DNA of 64,000 nucleotides. It comes from Parabacteroides sp. FAFU027 (GTDB lineage Bacteria; Bacteroidota; Bacteroidia; Bacteroidales; UBA7332). The translations under genes and the position numbers were made by a program. Below the pieces are notes generated by a model. It was not told the origin of the DNA. It made no database searches and saw only the letters and a program-made list of their open reading frames with translations. This document shows, one piece after another, positions 26,101 through 34,717 of this stretch; the first letter of the stretch is position 1, and each line of letters opens with the position of its first letter. The stretch spans positions 62,001 to 126,000 of the forward strand of contig NZ_JAKZKV010000001.1 in assembly GCF_022808675.1 (NCBI RefSeq), written 5' to 3'.

Positions 26101-26466
26101 CAGCGAGTAGAAAGATTGTTTATCCCAGTTTACATAGAAAGCTGCACGAATCTGGTTCTTGTTGATACGCTTTTTGTAAAACTGAGAACGGTTCAGATAC
26201 CCGAGCGCGGGCTTTCGCTTAATCGCTTTACGGGTCGCTTTATCCTTCTTACTTAACAGCGGCGAATCTTCGGCTTTTACTAAATGCTGAAGATATGAAA
26301 ACCTGTCAAAAGCTTTGGGAAACTCCGTCTGTGAATTCTTCAATACCGAATAAAGAATAATAACCACCGATAAAAACACGACTGCTAATGCAGACCATAA
26401 AATCGCCGCAAAACGTCTGGCACGTTTAGGCGAATCTGCTTGAAAAACCTGACGATGATGACTCAT
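23119..26466 (-). CDS. GH18 - NodB polysaccharide deacetylase - GT2 glycosyltransferase fusion
   Basis: A 1,115-residue membrane protein. An N-terminal membrane anchor (about 22-42) leads to a GH18-like domain (about 105-410) that keeps D214 and E216 of the catalytic motif (VNIDFEDL) although the preceding Asp is N212. Then a NodB (CE4) domain: FDDGP at 491-495, NHTFSH (H543, H547), RPPYDAD. Hydrophobic segments about 705-740 precede a family-2 glycosyltransferase (about 760-980) with D796, DAD (846-848), AEDCD (936-940) and QRFRW (974-978), and C-terminal membrane segments. This resembles PgaC plus PgaB in one chain, so synthesis and trimming or deacetylation of a beta-linked N-acetylhexosamine polymer is likely. 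Polymer identity is inference. Confidence 0.88.
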   Translation of the reverse strand: MSHHRQVFQADSPKRARRFAAILWSALAVVFLSVVIILYSVLKNSQTEFPKAFDRFSYLQHLVKAEDSPLLSKKDKATRKAIKRKPALGYLNRSQFYKKRINKNQIRAAFYVNWDKQSFYSLKEHITQFNMVFPEWFFLSPTKDTIQTRIDNKALLVMRYYKTDIVPILSNFVNGQFNGERVHRIITNPAKRKALITEIVTKLKRYGFKGVNIDFEDLTETTDEYLIAFQRELYTELHKNKMIVTQDIIPGNMDYNLTELKKYNDYLLLMAYDQNSMMTQPGPIAEQNWIEGVLDSYGKDLPAEKTILCLAAYGYDWAKGRQGRPVTYQGAINKAQAAEAKVRFDSINYNLSFEYTDNQNEPHKVFFTDAISNFNAMRLAVEYGLAGTSLWRLGSEDPRIWHFYNKNLSYQELEGKPFDYSRLNTIKPTQNINYVGDGDILDVVSEPHPGIVKLNLNDDYAVFDKEEYVTLPSSYVVRRIGIADKKLVLSFDDGPSNEYTPKILEILQREHVPATFFMQGENIEVNLPIVERIYKAGYEIGNHTFSHPNIAEISNEKTDLELNATRRLLECITKRSTILFRPPYDADVEPRDYHELLPVIRAKKENYITVAESIDTRDWEKGVSADSIFERVRRQIQNGNIILMHDAGGNRKATIEALPRIIKYFKAQGYTFTTVADLIHQDKDFVMPKLDADDLFLSRSDWYIANGIFLFIQVIFALFIVATILSVLRLILLAVLAYIKKRKEKKYHENLPTTAEFCPKVSIIVPAYNEEVNIVSSMNNLLKADYPDFEIVFVNDGSKDNTFEVAKAAFEGNPKVRLYDKPNGGKASALNFGIDHANGEIMVCIDADTQLCSDAVSYLIPHFIDEDVAAVAGNVKVGNEVNLLTRWQSIEYITSQNFDRRAFDLLNSITVVPGANGAFRKTALEEVGLYTTDTLAEDCDLTIRLLREGYRVVNDPKAKAYTEAPESVNMFLRQRFRWNYGIMQCFWKHKDVLFKTKYQWLGWAALPNLLFFQLLLPIIAPLADLITIIGIFMGNAENVLWYYLLFLSVEMLSAAVAFSFEGENKKRLVWLIPQRFYYRQIMYYVAIKSLNKAIRGGVMSWGVLKRTGNVKMKQA

Positions 26467-26645
26467 TGATTTAGAGTAGGATTGTAATTAGATTTAGAGA
26501 GCGAGGGACAGAAAGCACAACCAACAAATACTGTTGTCACATATATTGATTCACAAGACTCAAGAAGCATTTTTTCCCGCTTAATTTGACTATCGAATAC
26601 CACTTTATTATTAGTTCAGGGACTATCTGTTTTCGAAATTAAGTG

Positions 26646-26676
26646 CAATAGTACATATTTCCTCAAATATGGCAAA
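26646..26676 (-). promoter_or_regulatory. Promoter of the GH18-NodB-GT2 gene
   Basis: On the minus strand TTTG (26673-26676), 19 nt, then TACTATTG (26646-26653, 7 of 8 to TAnnTTTG): the Bacteroidetes primary sigma-factor geometry. It leaves a 5' leader of roughly 170 nt before the ATG at 26466. Confidence 0.6.
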
Positions 26677-26783
26677 ATATCTAATATAGTTTAATCTTAA
26701 TAGGCTTTTCAAGTAACTGATTTGATGTTATTTAATTCTGAAAGAATAATGACCTGAGATTTCGTTATTAATCGTCTAAAGAT

Positions 26784-26843
26784 CCTTTGAAACCCATCAC
26801 TTCAGATAGTGATAGGTCTAACTCTTCACAGAGATTTCAAAGG
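26784..26843. repeat. Imperfect palindrome unit A
   Basis: Outer arms CCTTTGAAA (26784-26792) and TTTCAAAGG (26835-26843), inner arms ATCAC and GTGAT (26796-26800, 26809-26813). TCTAACTCTTC at 26817-26827 recurs in the next unit. It may be a short dispersed repeat. Confidence 0.45.
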
Positions 26844-26894
26844 TCAGTGAAAATTGGACATTCAAATCAAAAACTATAAAATTATATAGGTTCT

Positions 26895-26927
26895 AACTCT
26901 TCCAAAGGTTGAACCTTTGGAAGAGTT
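26895..26927. repeat. Perfect palindrome unit B
   Basis: Two 16-bp arms, AACTCTTCCAAAGGTT and AACCTTTGGAAGAGTT, with one central base. It lies 13 nt after the end of the RND gene on its downstream side. It may be a repeat-derived terminator without a T-run. Confidence 0.5.
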
Positions 26928-26939
26928 TATTACTTGATA

Positions 26940-29900
26940 TTATTCAATTATTTCATGTTTTTCCCGATTGAAAATCCAGAAGATAATCGGGAAAATCAAC
27001 AGGGTAAGAATGGTAGCGGTCACCAATCCCCCGATAATCACCACAGCCAGCGGCTTTTGGGACTCCGACCCAATACCGGTAGAGATTGCAGCCGGCATCA
27101 AGCCGATGGAGGCCATCAGTGCGGTCATCACCACTGGTCGGGTACGTACTTTGACAGCTTCAATGATAGAGGTATCAATATGCAATCCGCTCTTAATATT
27201 CTTGTGGAATTGCGAGGTTAGTAACACCCCGTTTTGAATACAAATACCAAACAATGCAATGAAACCTACCCCTGCCGAGATACCAAAGTTAATCCCTGTA
27301 AGATGCAGCGCCAAAATTCCTCCGATGAGGGCGAATGGCACATTGGCAATCACCAGTGCAGCATCTTTGATATTACCAAACATGATAAACAATAGCACGA
27401 AGATGGCTACTAAACTGATGGGAACTACCTGTGCTAATCGAGCGGAGGCTCGTACCTGGTTTTCAAATTCTCCAGCCCAACCGATGCTGTACCCTTCTGG
27501 TAATTTGATTTTAGCAACACGATTTTGCGCATCCTTTATCGTACTTCCCAAATCTCTATCACGGACAGAAAACTTCACACCGACAAAGCGTTTTGTATTA
27601 TCCCGATAAATAAATGCAGGACCCGTATGTTTCTCAATCGTACAAATCTCTTTCAACGGAATCTTAGCCCCACTCAATGTAGGTACTTTCAGATTAGCGA
27701 TATCGTTTTCATCTTTCCGGTACTCTTTTTCGAAGCGTACACGAATGTCAAACTTACGTTCGCCTTCGTATTTCTCGGTAGCCGTCTTTCCGCCGAATGC
27801 CATTTCAAGCACGGCCTGTGCATCGGAAGCCGTGACCCCGTAAGTTGCCATTTTTTCTTTATCAAGAACTACACTCACCTCGGGTTGTCCCAGATTCCGC
27901 ATAATTCCCAGATCTTTCACACCAGGCACATTCGACATTTTGGCCATCACCTGATTTGCGATATCATCCAGTTTATCGAGGTCATCACCATATATTTTCA
28001 CTCCGTTATCAGCGTTAAAACCAGCTACAGCTTCGGCTACGTTATCGATAATCGGTTGCGAATAGTTGTAATTAATACCCTGATATTTCTCCAGTTTCTT
28101 ATCCATTTCGTCCACCAATTCATCGTAAGTAATCTTACGCTTCCATTCATCGCGGGGTTTTAGGTTCACCTGCATTTGCACGTAATAAAATCCACTGGGG
28201 TCGGTACCGTCGTTACTCCGTCCGGTCTGCGAAAGCACACCATTTACTTCAGGAAACTTCTCCAGTTCCTTGCGTAATACTGCGACTTTTTTGACAGTCT
28301 GCGAAAGGCTTTGACTCATCGGAAATTTCGCTTCCACCCAAAGTGCACCTTCGTTTAACTGAGGCATAAACTCTGAACCAAGGTATTTAAAGGAAAGCAA
28401 CGAAAGCACTAATATGGCCAAAGCAACCGAAAGGCTTTTCCGCTTGTGACGGAAGGTAAACATAAAGGCTTTTTCAATTATATTGTTCCAGAAATTGACA
28501 AACGGATTATGTTTTTCCCTTACATCTTTATTTAGTAAAACATGGGACAATACCGGCACCAGAGTCAGCGTGAAAATCAGTGCTCCCAGCAATGCAAATC
28601 CGAGTGTCCAGGCCAGTGGCGAAAACATCTTACCTTCCACTTTCTCGAAGGAGAAAATCGGCAACAAGGCCATGATAATGATCATCTTGGAAAAGAAGAT
28701 CGCTTTTCCAAGTTCGGCGCCTTCCTTCTTGATCAGGCTTCCTTTAGCCAGCTTATTGAACTTTTCGACACCTAATTTCTCCCGTTTATGGTCGAGCATG
28801 ACAAAGAGCCCCTCGACCATCACGACCGCCCCATCTATGATTATACCAAAGTCAACAGCCCCTAATGAAAGGAGGTTAGCACTCATTCCCTTGAGTTGCA
28901 GACAGAGGAAGGCAAAAAGTAAAGCCAACGGAACAATGATCGACACAATCACCGTCGTTCGCCAGTTGGCCATAAAGAGAAAGACAATCACCGTAACCAG
29001 GATAATACCTTCCAACACATTATGCATCACCGTATGGGTGGTATAGTCCATCAGATTGTCGCGATCGTAAAAGGTCTCTATTTTCACATCAGAAGGAAGA
29101 ATCTTCGTGTTTAGTTCTTTTACTTTATCTTTCACTCGAGCCAATACATCTCGTGCGTTTTCGCCCTTTCGCATCACGACTATCCCTTCAACGACATCAC
29201 TGTTGTTATTCAACCCGGCTTGTCCGACCCGTGGCAAAGCGCCTTCACGAACTGTGGCTAAATGTTTTACTAAAACAGGATTTCCATTCACGTAGGAGAC
29301 AATTACATTCTCAATATCCTGCTTTGTCTTGAGCAGCCCTACACCACGCACCACGAAGGCCTGACCGTTCTTCTCAATTACATCGCCGCCCACATTGAGG
29401 TTGCTTTTGCTTACAGCATCATATACATCGATTGGGGTAATGTCGTAACCCGACAGACGATTGGGATCGACACAGATCTCGTAAATTTTCTGTTCTCCCC
29501 CAAAAGCATTCAGGTCGGCAACGCCCGGAATTGCACGCAATTGACGATCAACAACCCAGGTTTGCAATGTCAGCAGGTCACGAGTATCGCGCTTATCACT
29601 CTTCAGTACATATCGGAAAATCTCCCCTGTCGGTCCATAAGGAGGCTGAACATCAGGTTCAGCCCCATCAGGAAGCTCCACGTTCCGCAATTGGTTATTA
29701 ATTTGCTGCCGGGCAAAAAAGTCTTCTACATTATCTTCAAATATGATTTTCACTACAGATAGTCCAAACATAGTGGTACTACGTACACTGGTTTTGTGTT
29801 GGACTGAGTTCATAGCAATCTCAATCGGGGTAGTCACAAATCGTTCGACCTCCTCGGCGCTTCGTCCGTTCCATTGAGTAATAATGATAATTTGCGTATT

Positions 29901-30038
29901 GGTTACGTCGGGAAATGCCTCAATAGGCATCTGCCGAAAGGCAAACACTCCGGAAATCACCAGAATGGCCACCCAGAAGAAGGTGAATGCCCTGTTTTTG
30001 AGCGAGAAAGCTATAATATTCTTAATAAACTTGTTCAT
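26940..30038 (-). CDS. CusA/CzcA-family heavy-metal RND efflux pump
   Basis: A 1,032-residue, 12-segment inner-membrane pump with two large periplasmic loops. N-terminal RQMPIEAFPDVTNTQ and the TM4 segment DFGIIIDGAVVMVEG are diagnostic of the HME-RND family. The D-x5-D-x6-E arrangement there is the divalent-cation (Co/Zn/Ni, CzcA/CnrA) form rather than the copper/silver CusA form. It is the last gene of a three-gene operon (outer-membrane factor, adaptor, pump) read leftward. It drives proton-coupled export of divalent metal across both membranes. Confidence 0.92.
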   Translation of the reverse strand: MNKFIKNIIAFSLKNRAFTFFWVAILVISGVFAFRQMPIEAFPDVTNTQIIIITQWNGRSAEEVERFVTTPIEIAMNSVQHKTSVRSTTMFGLSVVKIIFEDNVEDFFARQQINNQLRNVELPDGAEPDVQPPYGPTGEIFRYVLKSDKRDTRDLLTLQTWVVDRQLRAIPGVADLNAFGGEQKIYEICVDPNRLSGYDITPIDVYDAVSKSNLNVGGDVIEKNGQAFVVRGVGLLKTKQDIENVIVSYVNGNPVLVKHLATVREGALPRVGQAGLNNNSDVVEGIVVMRKGENARDVLARVKDKVKELNTKILPSDVKIETFYDRDNLMDYTTHTVMHNVLEGIILVTVIVFLFMANWRTTVIVSIIVPLALLFAFLCLQLKGMSANLLSLGAVDFGIIIDGAVVMVEGLFVMLDHKREKLGVEKFNKLAKGSLIKKEGAELGKAIFFSKMIIIMALLPIFSFEKVEGKMFSPLAWTLGFALLGALIFTLTLVPVLSHVLLNKDVREKHNPFVNFWNNIIEKAFMFTFRHKRKSLSVALAILVLSLLSFKYLGSEFMPQLNEGALWVEAKFPMSQSLSQTVKKVAVLRKELEKFPEVNGVLSQTGRSNDGTDPSGFYYVQMQVNLKPRDEWKRKITYDELVDEMDKKLEKYQGINYNYSQPIIDNVAEAVAGFNADNGVKIYGDDLDKLDDIANQVMAKMSNVPGVKDLGIMRNLGQPEVSVVLDKEKMATYGVTASDAQAVLEMAFGGKTATEKYEGERKFDIRVRFEKEYRKDENDIANLKVPTLSGAKIPLKEICTIEKHTGPAFIYRDNTKRFVGVKFSVRDRDLGSTIKDAQNRVAKIKLPEGYSIGWAGEFENQVRASARLAQVVPISLVAIFVLLFIMFGNIKDAALVIANVPFALIGGILALHLTGINFGISAGVGFIALFGICIQNGVLLTSQFHKNIKSGLHIDTSIIEAVKVRTRPVVMTALMASIGLMPAAISTGIGSESQKPLAVVIIGGLVTATILTLLIFPIIFWIFNREKHEIIE

Positions 30039-30124
30039 GTGCTGATTCTTAACTTTTTAACACTAAGTTCTTTCTAAAACCCCAGAGAAGAAACGGGCTT
30101 CTAACCCCGAAATTTCTTTCCGGC

Positions 30125-31213
30125 TTAGTCATTCAACGCATCGTAAACCTGCAATTGATTAGTCGTAATTACTTTTTCGCCTGCACTTACACCTGAACTA
30201 ATATATGTCACATTTCCCACCTGACGAAAAACTTCCACCTTGCGGGTTTCAATATCAGAACGACTCTTATACACCATTACAAAGTTTTTACTCTTGTCGA
30301 AAATTACAGCTGACGAAGGAACGGCCAACATTCGTTCACTCTCTTCATGGCTTAATTTGATGGTTGCTTTCATCTCCGGTTTCAAAAGGAAGTCCGGATT
30401 TTTTAGTCTAATGCGCACTTTCATCGCTTTAGTATCAGGGTCAATGATATTAAAGATCTTATCCACTTTTCCATGAAAAGCTTTATCGGGATAACTAAGC
30501 GTCGTAATATCGGCATCTGATCCCAAGACAACATCGCGGATGTCCGGTTCGCTTACGTTGGCAATGGCCCATACTTCGTCGATTTCAGCAATGTCGAAAA
30601 TATTATTAGTGTGATCATCACGCAACAACATGTCCTGATTGATATCTTTCTGGATAATAAATCCGCTGATCGGAGAACGGACCTCGTAAATAGCACCCGG
30701 CTTGAGACTATATATTTTATAGGTCTCGCGAATACGGCTCAATTGTGATTGGGCTTTATCCAGTTCGCTTTTGGCCGTAAGGACATCACGTTCGGTATTC
30801 AGTTTTCCTTCGTAAAGTTCTTTCGTTGCCTTTAGATTGTTTTTAGCAACAACCACATCATTCAGCGCATCGCTTAGATCTTTCTCATAACCGGCTACCT
30901 GCGTACTTCGAATGGTTGCCAGCAATTGTCCTTTCTTCACAAAATCCCCGAGTTCAACATAGACTTTAATCACGTTTCCACCAACAACAGGATAGATTTC
31001 AATGAGCTTATCGTTATCTGCGGAAATTTTCCCGTAAAACTCCTGTTCAGTTTTGAGAGGTTTAGTCTCTACATTCGCAAAAGTTGTCGTCTTTAGCATG
31101 ACATCACTCAGGACAAACTTTGGTTTTTCTTCAGTTCCAGATTCTGCTTTCTTTTTACAAGAGGAGAATAGAATGACCGATAAAGTAACACATATCAACA
31201 AAATACGTTTCAT
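30125..31213 (-). CDS. Periplasmic adaptor lipoprotein of the RND pump (CusB/CzcB type)
   Basis: 362 residues. A lipobox (ILFSSC, C at about residue 19) predicts a lipoprotein. Next a barrel-sandwich half-motif (ISADNDKLIEIYPVVGGNVIKVYVELGDFVKKGQLLATI), a helical hairpin (about residues 110-165), the second half (IYEVRSPISGFI), then beta-barrel and membrane-proximal domains. This is the MFP order. It links the pump to the outer-membrane factor. It starts 3 nt before the end of the upstream gene region (2-nt gap), so the two are co-transcribed. Confidence 0.9.
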   Translation of the reverse strand: MKRILLICVTLSVILFSSCKKKAESGTEEKPKFVLSDVMLKTTTFANVETKPLKTEQEFYGKISADNDKLIEIYPVVGGNVIKVYVELGDFVKKGQLLATIRSTQVAGYEKDLSDALNDVVVAKNNLKATKELYEGKLNTERDVLTAKSELDKAQSQLSRIRETYKIYSLKPGAIYEVRSPISGFIIQKDINQDMLLRDDHTNNIFDIAEIDEVWAIANVSEPDIRDVVLGSDADITTLSYPDKAFHGKVDKIFNIIDPDTKAMKVRIRLKNPDFLLKPEMKATIKLSHEESERMLAVPSSAVIFDKSKNFVMVYKSRSDIETRKVEVFRQVGNVTYISSGVSAGEKVITTNQLQVYDALND

Positions 31214-31215
31214 AA

Positions 31216-32463
31216 TTAAAACTGGGTTGAATTGGTAATATAATTTATTTCTTCGCAGGAGTTGACAAGCTCCTTCGCAAACTTATGGTATTGCTGGAGC
31301 GTCTGGTTGTAGTTTTCCATAAAGTCGGTAAACTCGATCAGGGAGAGGTTTCCGTGGCGGAAGTTTCTTAAAACGCCATTTTCCACTTCCCTGAACTTAT
31401 TGATCTTATCCTGATTCAGTAGTTTGTGGTTATCCAGCGCATCTTTCCATTTCTTATAGGCAAGAATCACTTCATTTTCAATCTTTTGCTGTTGTTGGGC
31501 TTTATTGGCGTCGGCTATTTTGACCTGAGCCGCAGCCTGTTTAATGTTTCCCTGGTTGCGATTCCATAGAGGAAGTGGAATTCCGAGGCTTAAAGAAGTA
31601 GAGTTATTAAATGCAGAAGCCTGTTGGTCCCAGGAGACTCCGACAGAGAGGTCAGGCACATTTTGCGCTTTCTGCCATTTCAGATTCCATTTGGCAGCAT
31701 CTACCTGTTTGGATAACGAGAGAAAATCCGAACGGTTATCTATTGCAGTAGTGGTTAAGGATTGAAGGTTGGGCAAGTCTTGTTTTTCATAAGCAGCCAG
31801 TTCCTGCACAGTCGGTTGTGGTACAAGTTCCTGAATACCTGTCAATACTGCCAAATCATTCTGAGCTTCCAAAATGCTTTTATACAGCTCCGATTTTTCC
31901 TGTTTAAAGTTCAGATAGAGACCTTGCAGACGCACCAGATCCTTCTCCGGCAAATTGCCTTTTTCCACCTGATTATTATAAGATTCAATTAAGGAATCAA
32001 CGCTACTCATCTGGCGGGTGAGCGCCTGATAGGAAAGGTTATCGTAGTATGCTTCAAAGTAGCTTTGACGGAGTTGCAGCTTGAGATTGCGCAGCAGGTC
32101 GGAAAGTTCGTATTCGGCCACCTGCTGATTGGAACGGGCCAGCGCGATTTCATCGTGCTTCTTACCCCCCAAATGAATCAGTTGTTCGATAGAAAACGAT
32201 TTTTCACCGTTCGGGCCAATGTCGAAATACTTCTTCCGGTCGGGATTATAGGCATTAAAGCCAACCTGAAAATTGGGATTTTCCCATAATTTAGCCTGAA
32301 TGACCGCGGCATGAGCCGCATCGACATTAAACTTTGCAGCCAGAAGGCTGAGATTGTTCTTGAGGAACAGGTTTTCGGTTTCGGATAAGGTGAGGTTTGT
32401 GCCCGTCTGGGCGAATACCGAAAGCGATAAAGCAGAGAATAAAACAGCAAAAAACTTCTTCAT
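31216..32463 (-). CDS. TolC-family outer-membrane factor of the RND pump (CzcC type)
   Basis: 415 residues with a signal peptide (KFFAVLFSALSLSVFAQ) and two repeated OEP domains rich in long amphipathic helices (LTLSETENLFLKNN; SVGVSWDQQASAFN; NKFREVENGVLRNF). The mature protein would form the trimeric channel through the outer membrane. It is the promoter-proximal gene of the operon, and the adaptor gene follows 2 nt later. Confidence 0.88.
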   Translation of the reverse strand: MKKFFAVLFSALSLSVFAQTGTNLTLSETENLFLKNNLSLLAAKFNVDAAHAAVIQAKLWENPNFQVGFNAYNPDRKKYFDIGPNGEKSFSIEQLIHLGGKKHDEIALARSNQQVAEYELSDLLRNLKLQLRQSYFEAYYDNLSYQALTRQMSSVDSLIESYNNQVEKGNLPEKDLVRLQGLYLNFKQEKSELYKSILEAQNDLAVLTGIQELVPQPTVQELAAYEKQDLPNLQSLTTTAIDNRSDFLSLSKQVDAAKWNLKWQKAQNVPDLSVGVSWDQQASAFNNSTSLSLGIPLPLWNRNQGNIKQAAAQVKIADANKAQQQQKIENEVILAYKKWKDALDNHKLLNQDKINKFREVENGVLRNFRHGNLSLIEFTDFMENYNQTLQQYHKFAKELVNSCEEINYITNSTQF

Positions 32464-32485
32464 AAGTGCGGATTTTTGACGGACG

Positions 32486-32493
32486 CAAATATC
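32486..32493 (-). promoter_or_regulatory. Candidate -7 element of the RND operon
   Basis: GATATTTG on the minus strand (7 of 8 to TAnnTTTG), 23 nt upstream of the outer-membrane factor start. No good -33 element at the right distance. No metal-sensor gene is adjacent. Confidence 0.3.
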
Positions 32494-32594
32494 CGAAGCA
32501 TTTGCTTAAAAAGGACTTAAGCGTAGATTAAAAAGACATTAAAGACGTCTCTAATTAAGATGTTTTGTCATTAATACGCAAGATATGGTGACGT

Positions 32595-33557
32595 TTATCT
32601 GTAATCAAGCGGCATACCGGCCAGTTTCAATACGAAAACAGGAGCCACAGGCAAACCAGCATAAAGATTGCCTTTGATATCCATTGACATCGCCCACCGG
32701 ATAAGCCACGATGCCCCCCAGTCTCCGAAGTTGGTAATCTTTGAAAGATAAGCTTTATCCCTGAGGCTCTTTTCAATGGAGACAAACTTATAGTTATTGC
32801 GTTTGCACATCTGAGCTAACTGTGGAAGATAATCGCGGTTTATGGCATTGGAATGCAACAGCAAAATCTGGCAGATATTCCGCCGAAAAACTTTAACAGA
32901 AAGCATTTCATTATACTTAATCTGTTTTTCAGTGAATTCAATATAGCTTTGGCCAATCTGACGCATGAGTACGCTGTCTTTTTTTACAAAAGCGCTATCA
33001 TAAGCATCATCGAAAATCCAGTCATCATTTTCGATGGTAATGGGGGCCACAATATATTTATGAGCCGCCAAAAACTGTTCCAGCGAATCGTACTTGGCCT
33101 GTGAATCGCCAATACTCAGGAAAGGATGGCGGAAATATTGCAATTTCTTATGATGTTTCTTCATCAACGGGCGGGTTATCTTTTCTCCGTTCAGAATATC
33201 TTCGCCGAAATTCACACAGGAAGTTTTATTATAATCCGGGTGAGAAAAAGTATGGTTTCCCAGTTCCAGTTTCGCTTTCAGCCAGGATTGAAGTAATGCG
33301 ACCTGTACTGAATCCATCCGTTTATCCTTCCGGTACATTTTCCCTTCGTTGACAAAGCCAATAGCGGGAATATGATATTGCTTACAGGTATGCACCAGAC
33401 CTGTAATTACACTCCGCTGAAAACTCACGCTTTTATCACTGTGTGTGTCAACCGGCAGATCATCAAATGTAAAACAAATGCTGCTTTTTGCGCCATTTGA
33501 CGTAAGGGTAAACAGGATTAGCAAAAAGGAAACGGCTAATATTCTTGGCTTTATCAT
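32595..33557 (-). CDS. Exported polysaccharide deacetylase (NodB/CE4)
   Basis: 320 residues with a signal peptide (ILAVSFLLILFTLTSNGA). The five CE4 motifs are present in usable form: FTFDDLP (catalytic Asp and metal Asp), NHTFSHPD (metal histidines), FRHPFL (motif 3 Arg), and a late LLLHSN (motif 5 His). It deacetylates N-acetylated sugars in the periplasm or at the surface. It is separate from the larger fusion protein that contains its own NodB domain. It is probably expressed alone. Confidence 0.8.
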   Translation of the reverse strand: MIKPRILAVSFLLILFTLTSNGAKSSICFTFDDLPVDTHSDKSVSFQRSVITGLVHTCKQYHIPAIGFVNEGKMYRKDKRMDSVQVALLQSWLKAKLELGNHTFSHPDYNKTSCVNFGEDILNGEKITRPLMKKHHKKLQYFRHPFLSIGDSQAKYDSLEQFLAAHKYIVAPITIENDDWIFDDAYDSAFVKKDSVLMRQIGQSYIEFTEKQIKYNEMLSVKVFRRNICQILLLHSNAINRDYLPQLAQMCKRNNYKFVSIEKSLRDKAYLSKITNFGDWGASWLIRWAMSMDIKGNLYAGLPVAPVFVLKLAGMPLDYR

Positions 33558-33742
33558 AAACTTTCAGTTAATACAGCATGAATCTGATCATCCATAGCTG
33601 AAAATCGAACTGCAAACATACTGACTAAAAACCAAATTAGTCCGATATGATAATGTTTTTAAGCCTAAATTAATATGATTAGAACAGATTCAATTTTCCC
33701 AAAACATTCCGGAAAACAGATTCTGAATGCTACAATTGTACT

Positions 33743-33750
33743 TATCTTTG
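33743..33750 (+). promoter_or_regulatory. Candidate -7 element of the GH16 gene
   Basis: TATCTTTG, an exact TAnnTTTG match, 32 nt upstream of the ATG at 33783. The -33 is not clear. Confidence 0.4.
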
Positions 33751-33782
33751 TGTCCTGAATGTTTCTTTAACCACCTATTAAA

Positions 33783-34658
33783 ATGAAAAACAGTCTTTTA
33801 TACTTCAAAGCAGGAAGTCTTCTTTTGGGGCTTTGCATTTCCAGCCAGATATTCGCCGGGAATAACAGCACACCCAAAAGCAAAACCAAATGGAAACTGG
33901 TATGGTCAGATGAGTTTAACAAACCGGGCAAACCCGATTCACGAAACTGGAATTTCGAACACGGATTTGCCCGAAACGAAGAGTATCAGTGGTATCAGGC
34001 CGATAATGCTTTTTGCGAAAATGGACTGTTGATCATTGAAGGAAGAAAAGAGGAGATCAAGAATCCTAATTATATCCCCGGCTCAAACAACTGGAAAACC
34101 AACCGTGAATTTGCCCATTACAGTGCTGCCAGTATGGTCAGTGAAGGCTTGCGGGAATTCCAGTACGGTCGTTTCGAGATTCGCGCCCGCATTGACACCT
34201 CGATGGGACTGTGGCCCGCGATCTGGACTCTGGGTATTAAGGGAGAATGGCCATCTAACGGCGAAATCGACCTGATGGAGTCTTATCCTATTAATGGAGA
34301 GCACTGCATCTTGGCCAACGTGGCTTCAGGGACAACCAGAAGATACAACGCAAAGTGGCATTCACAAAAAACTTTGTTGAAGCATTTCCTGGAAAAAGAC
34401 CCTCAATGGCCGAGCAAGTTTCACATCTGGCGGATGGATTGGGACGAAAACACCATCAAGCTCTACCTCGACAATGAATTACTCAATGAAACTAAACAAA
34501 GTGACACGGTCAATCCCGACGGCTCCTACCCTTTCCGTCAACCACAATACATCCTGCTCAACCTGGCTATTGGCGGACAAAACGGCGGTGACCCTTCGAA
34601 AACGAAATTCCCCAACCGTTACGAGGTGGATTATGTAAGGGTTTATCAAAAGAAATAG
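33783..34658 (+). CDS. Glycoside hydrolase family 16 beta-glucanase
   Basis: 291 residues with a signal peptide (LYFKAGSLLLGLCISSQIFAG). The catalytic motif GEIDLMES (ExDxxE: nucleophile and acid/base) lies at about residue 160. Other family landmarks are LVWSDEFN, YGRFEIRARI, GLWPAIWTLG and the closing VDYVRVYQK. The family cleaves beta-1,3- or mixed beta-1,3/1,4-glucans such as laminarin. The protein likely works in the periplasm or outside the cell. It has no sorting domain. Confidence 0.93.
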   Translation: MKNSLLYFKAGSLLLGLCISSQIFAGNNSTPKSKTKWKLVWSDEFNKPGKPDSRNWNFEHGFARNEEYQWYQADNAFCENGLLIIEGRKEEIKNPNYIPGSNNWKTNREFAHYSAASMVSEGLREFQYGRFEIRARIDTSMGLWPAIWTLGIKGEWPSNGEIDLMESYPINGEHCILANVASGTTRRYNAKWHSQKTLLKHFLEKDPQWPSKFHIWRMDWDENTIKLYLDNELLNETKQSDTVNPDGSYPFRQPQYILLNLAIGGQNGGDPSKTKFPNRYEVDYVRVYQKK

Positions 34659-34674
34659 TTGAAACATTTCTGTT

Positions 34675-34717
34675 AAAAAAGCGGAGGTCCGGAATCAAAC
34701 CGGGTCTCCGCTTTTTT
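34675..34717 (+). terminator. Terminator of the GH16 gene
   Basis: AAAAAAGCGGAG / CTCCGCTTTTTT arms with an inner TCCGG/CCGGG stem, ending in TTTTTT. 17 nt after the stop. Confidence 0.9.

Larger units (their letters stand above)
26467..26939. other. Intergenic region with promoter and two palindromic units
   Basis: 473 bases without a gene. It holds the promoter of the leftward fusion gene (26646-26676), a hairpin structure at 26784-26843 and a 16-bp-arm palindrome at 26895-26927. The two hairpin units share the 11-mer TCTAACTCTTC. Confidence 0.5.

Noticed and set aside
27525-28163. 212-codon plus-strand frame within the RND pump gene
   Set aside because: Antisense to a conserved pump; composition is not protein-like.
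12688-32463. Mobile island with integrase or IS ends
   Set aside because: No transposase, integrase, relaxase or terminal direct repeats seen; only a neighbouring tRNA gene hints at it.
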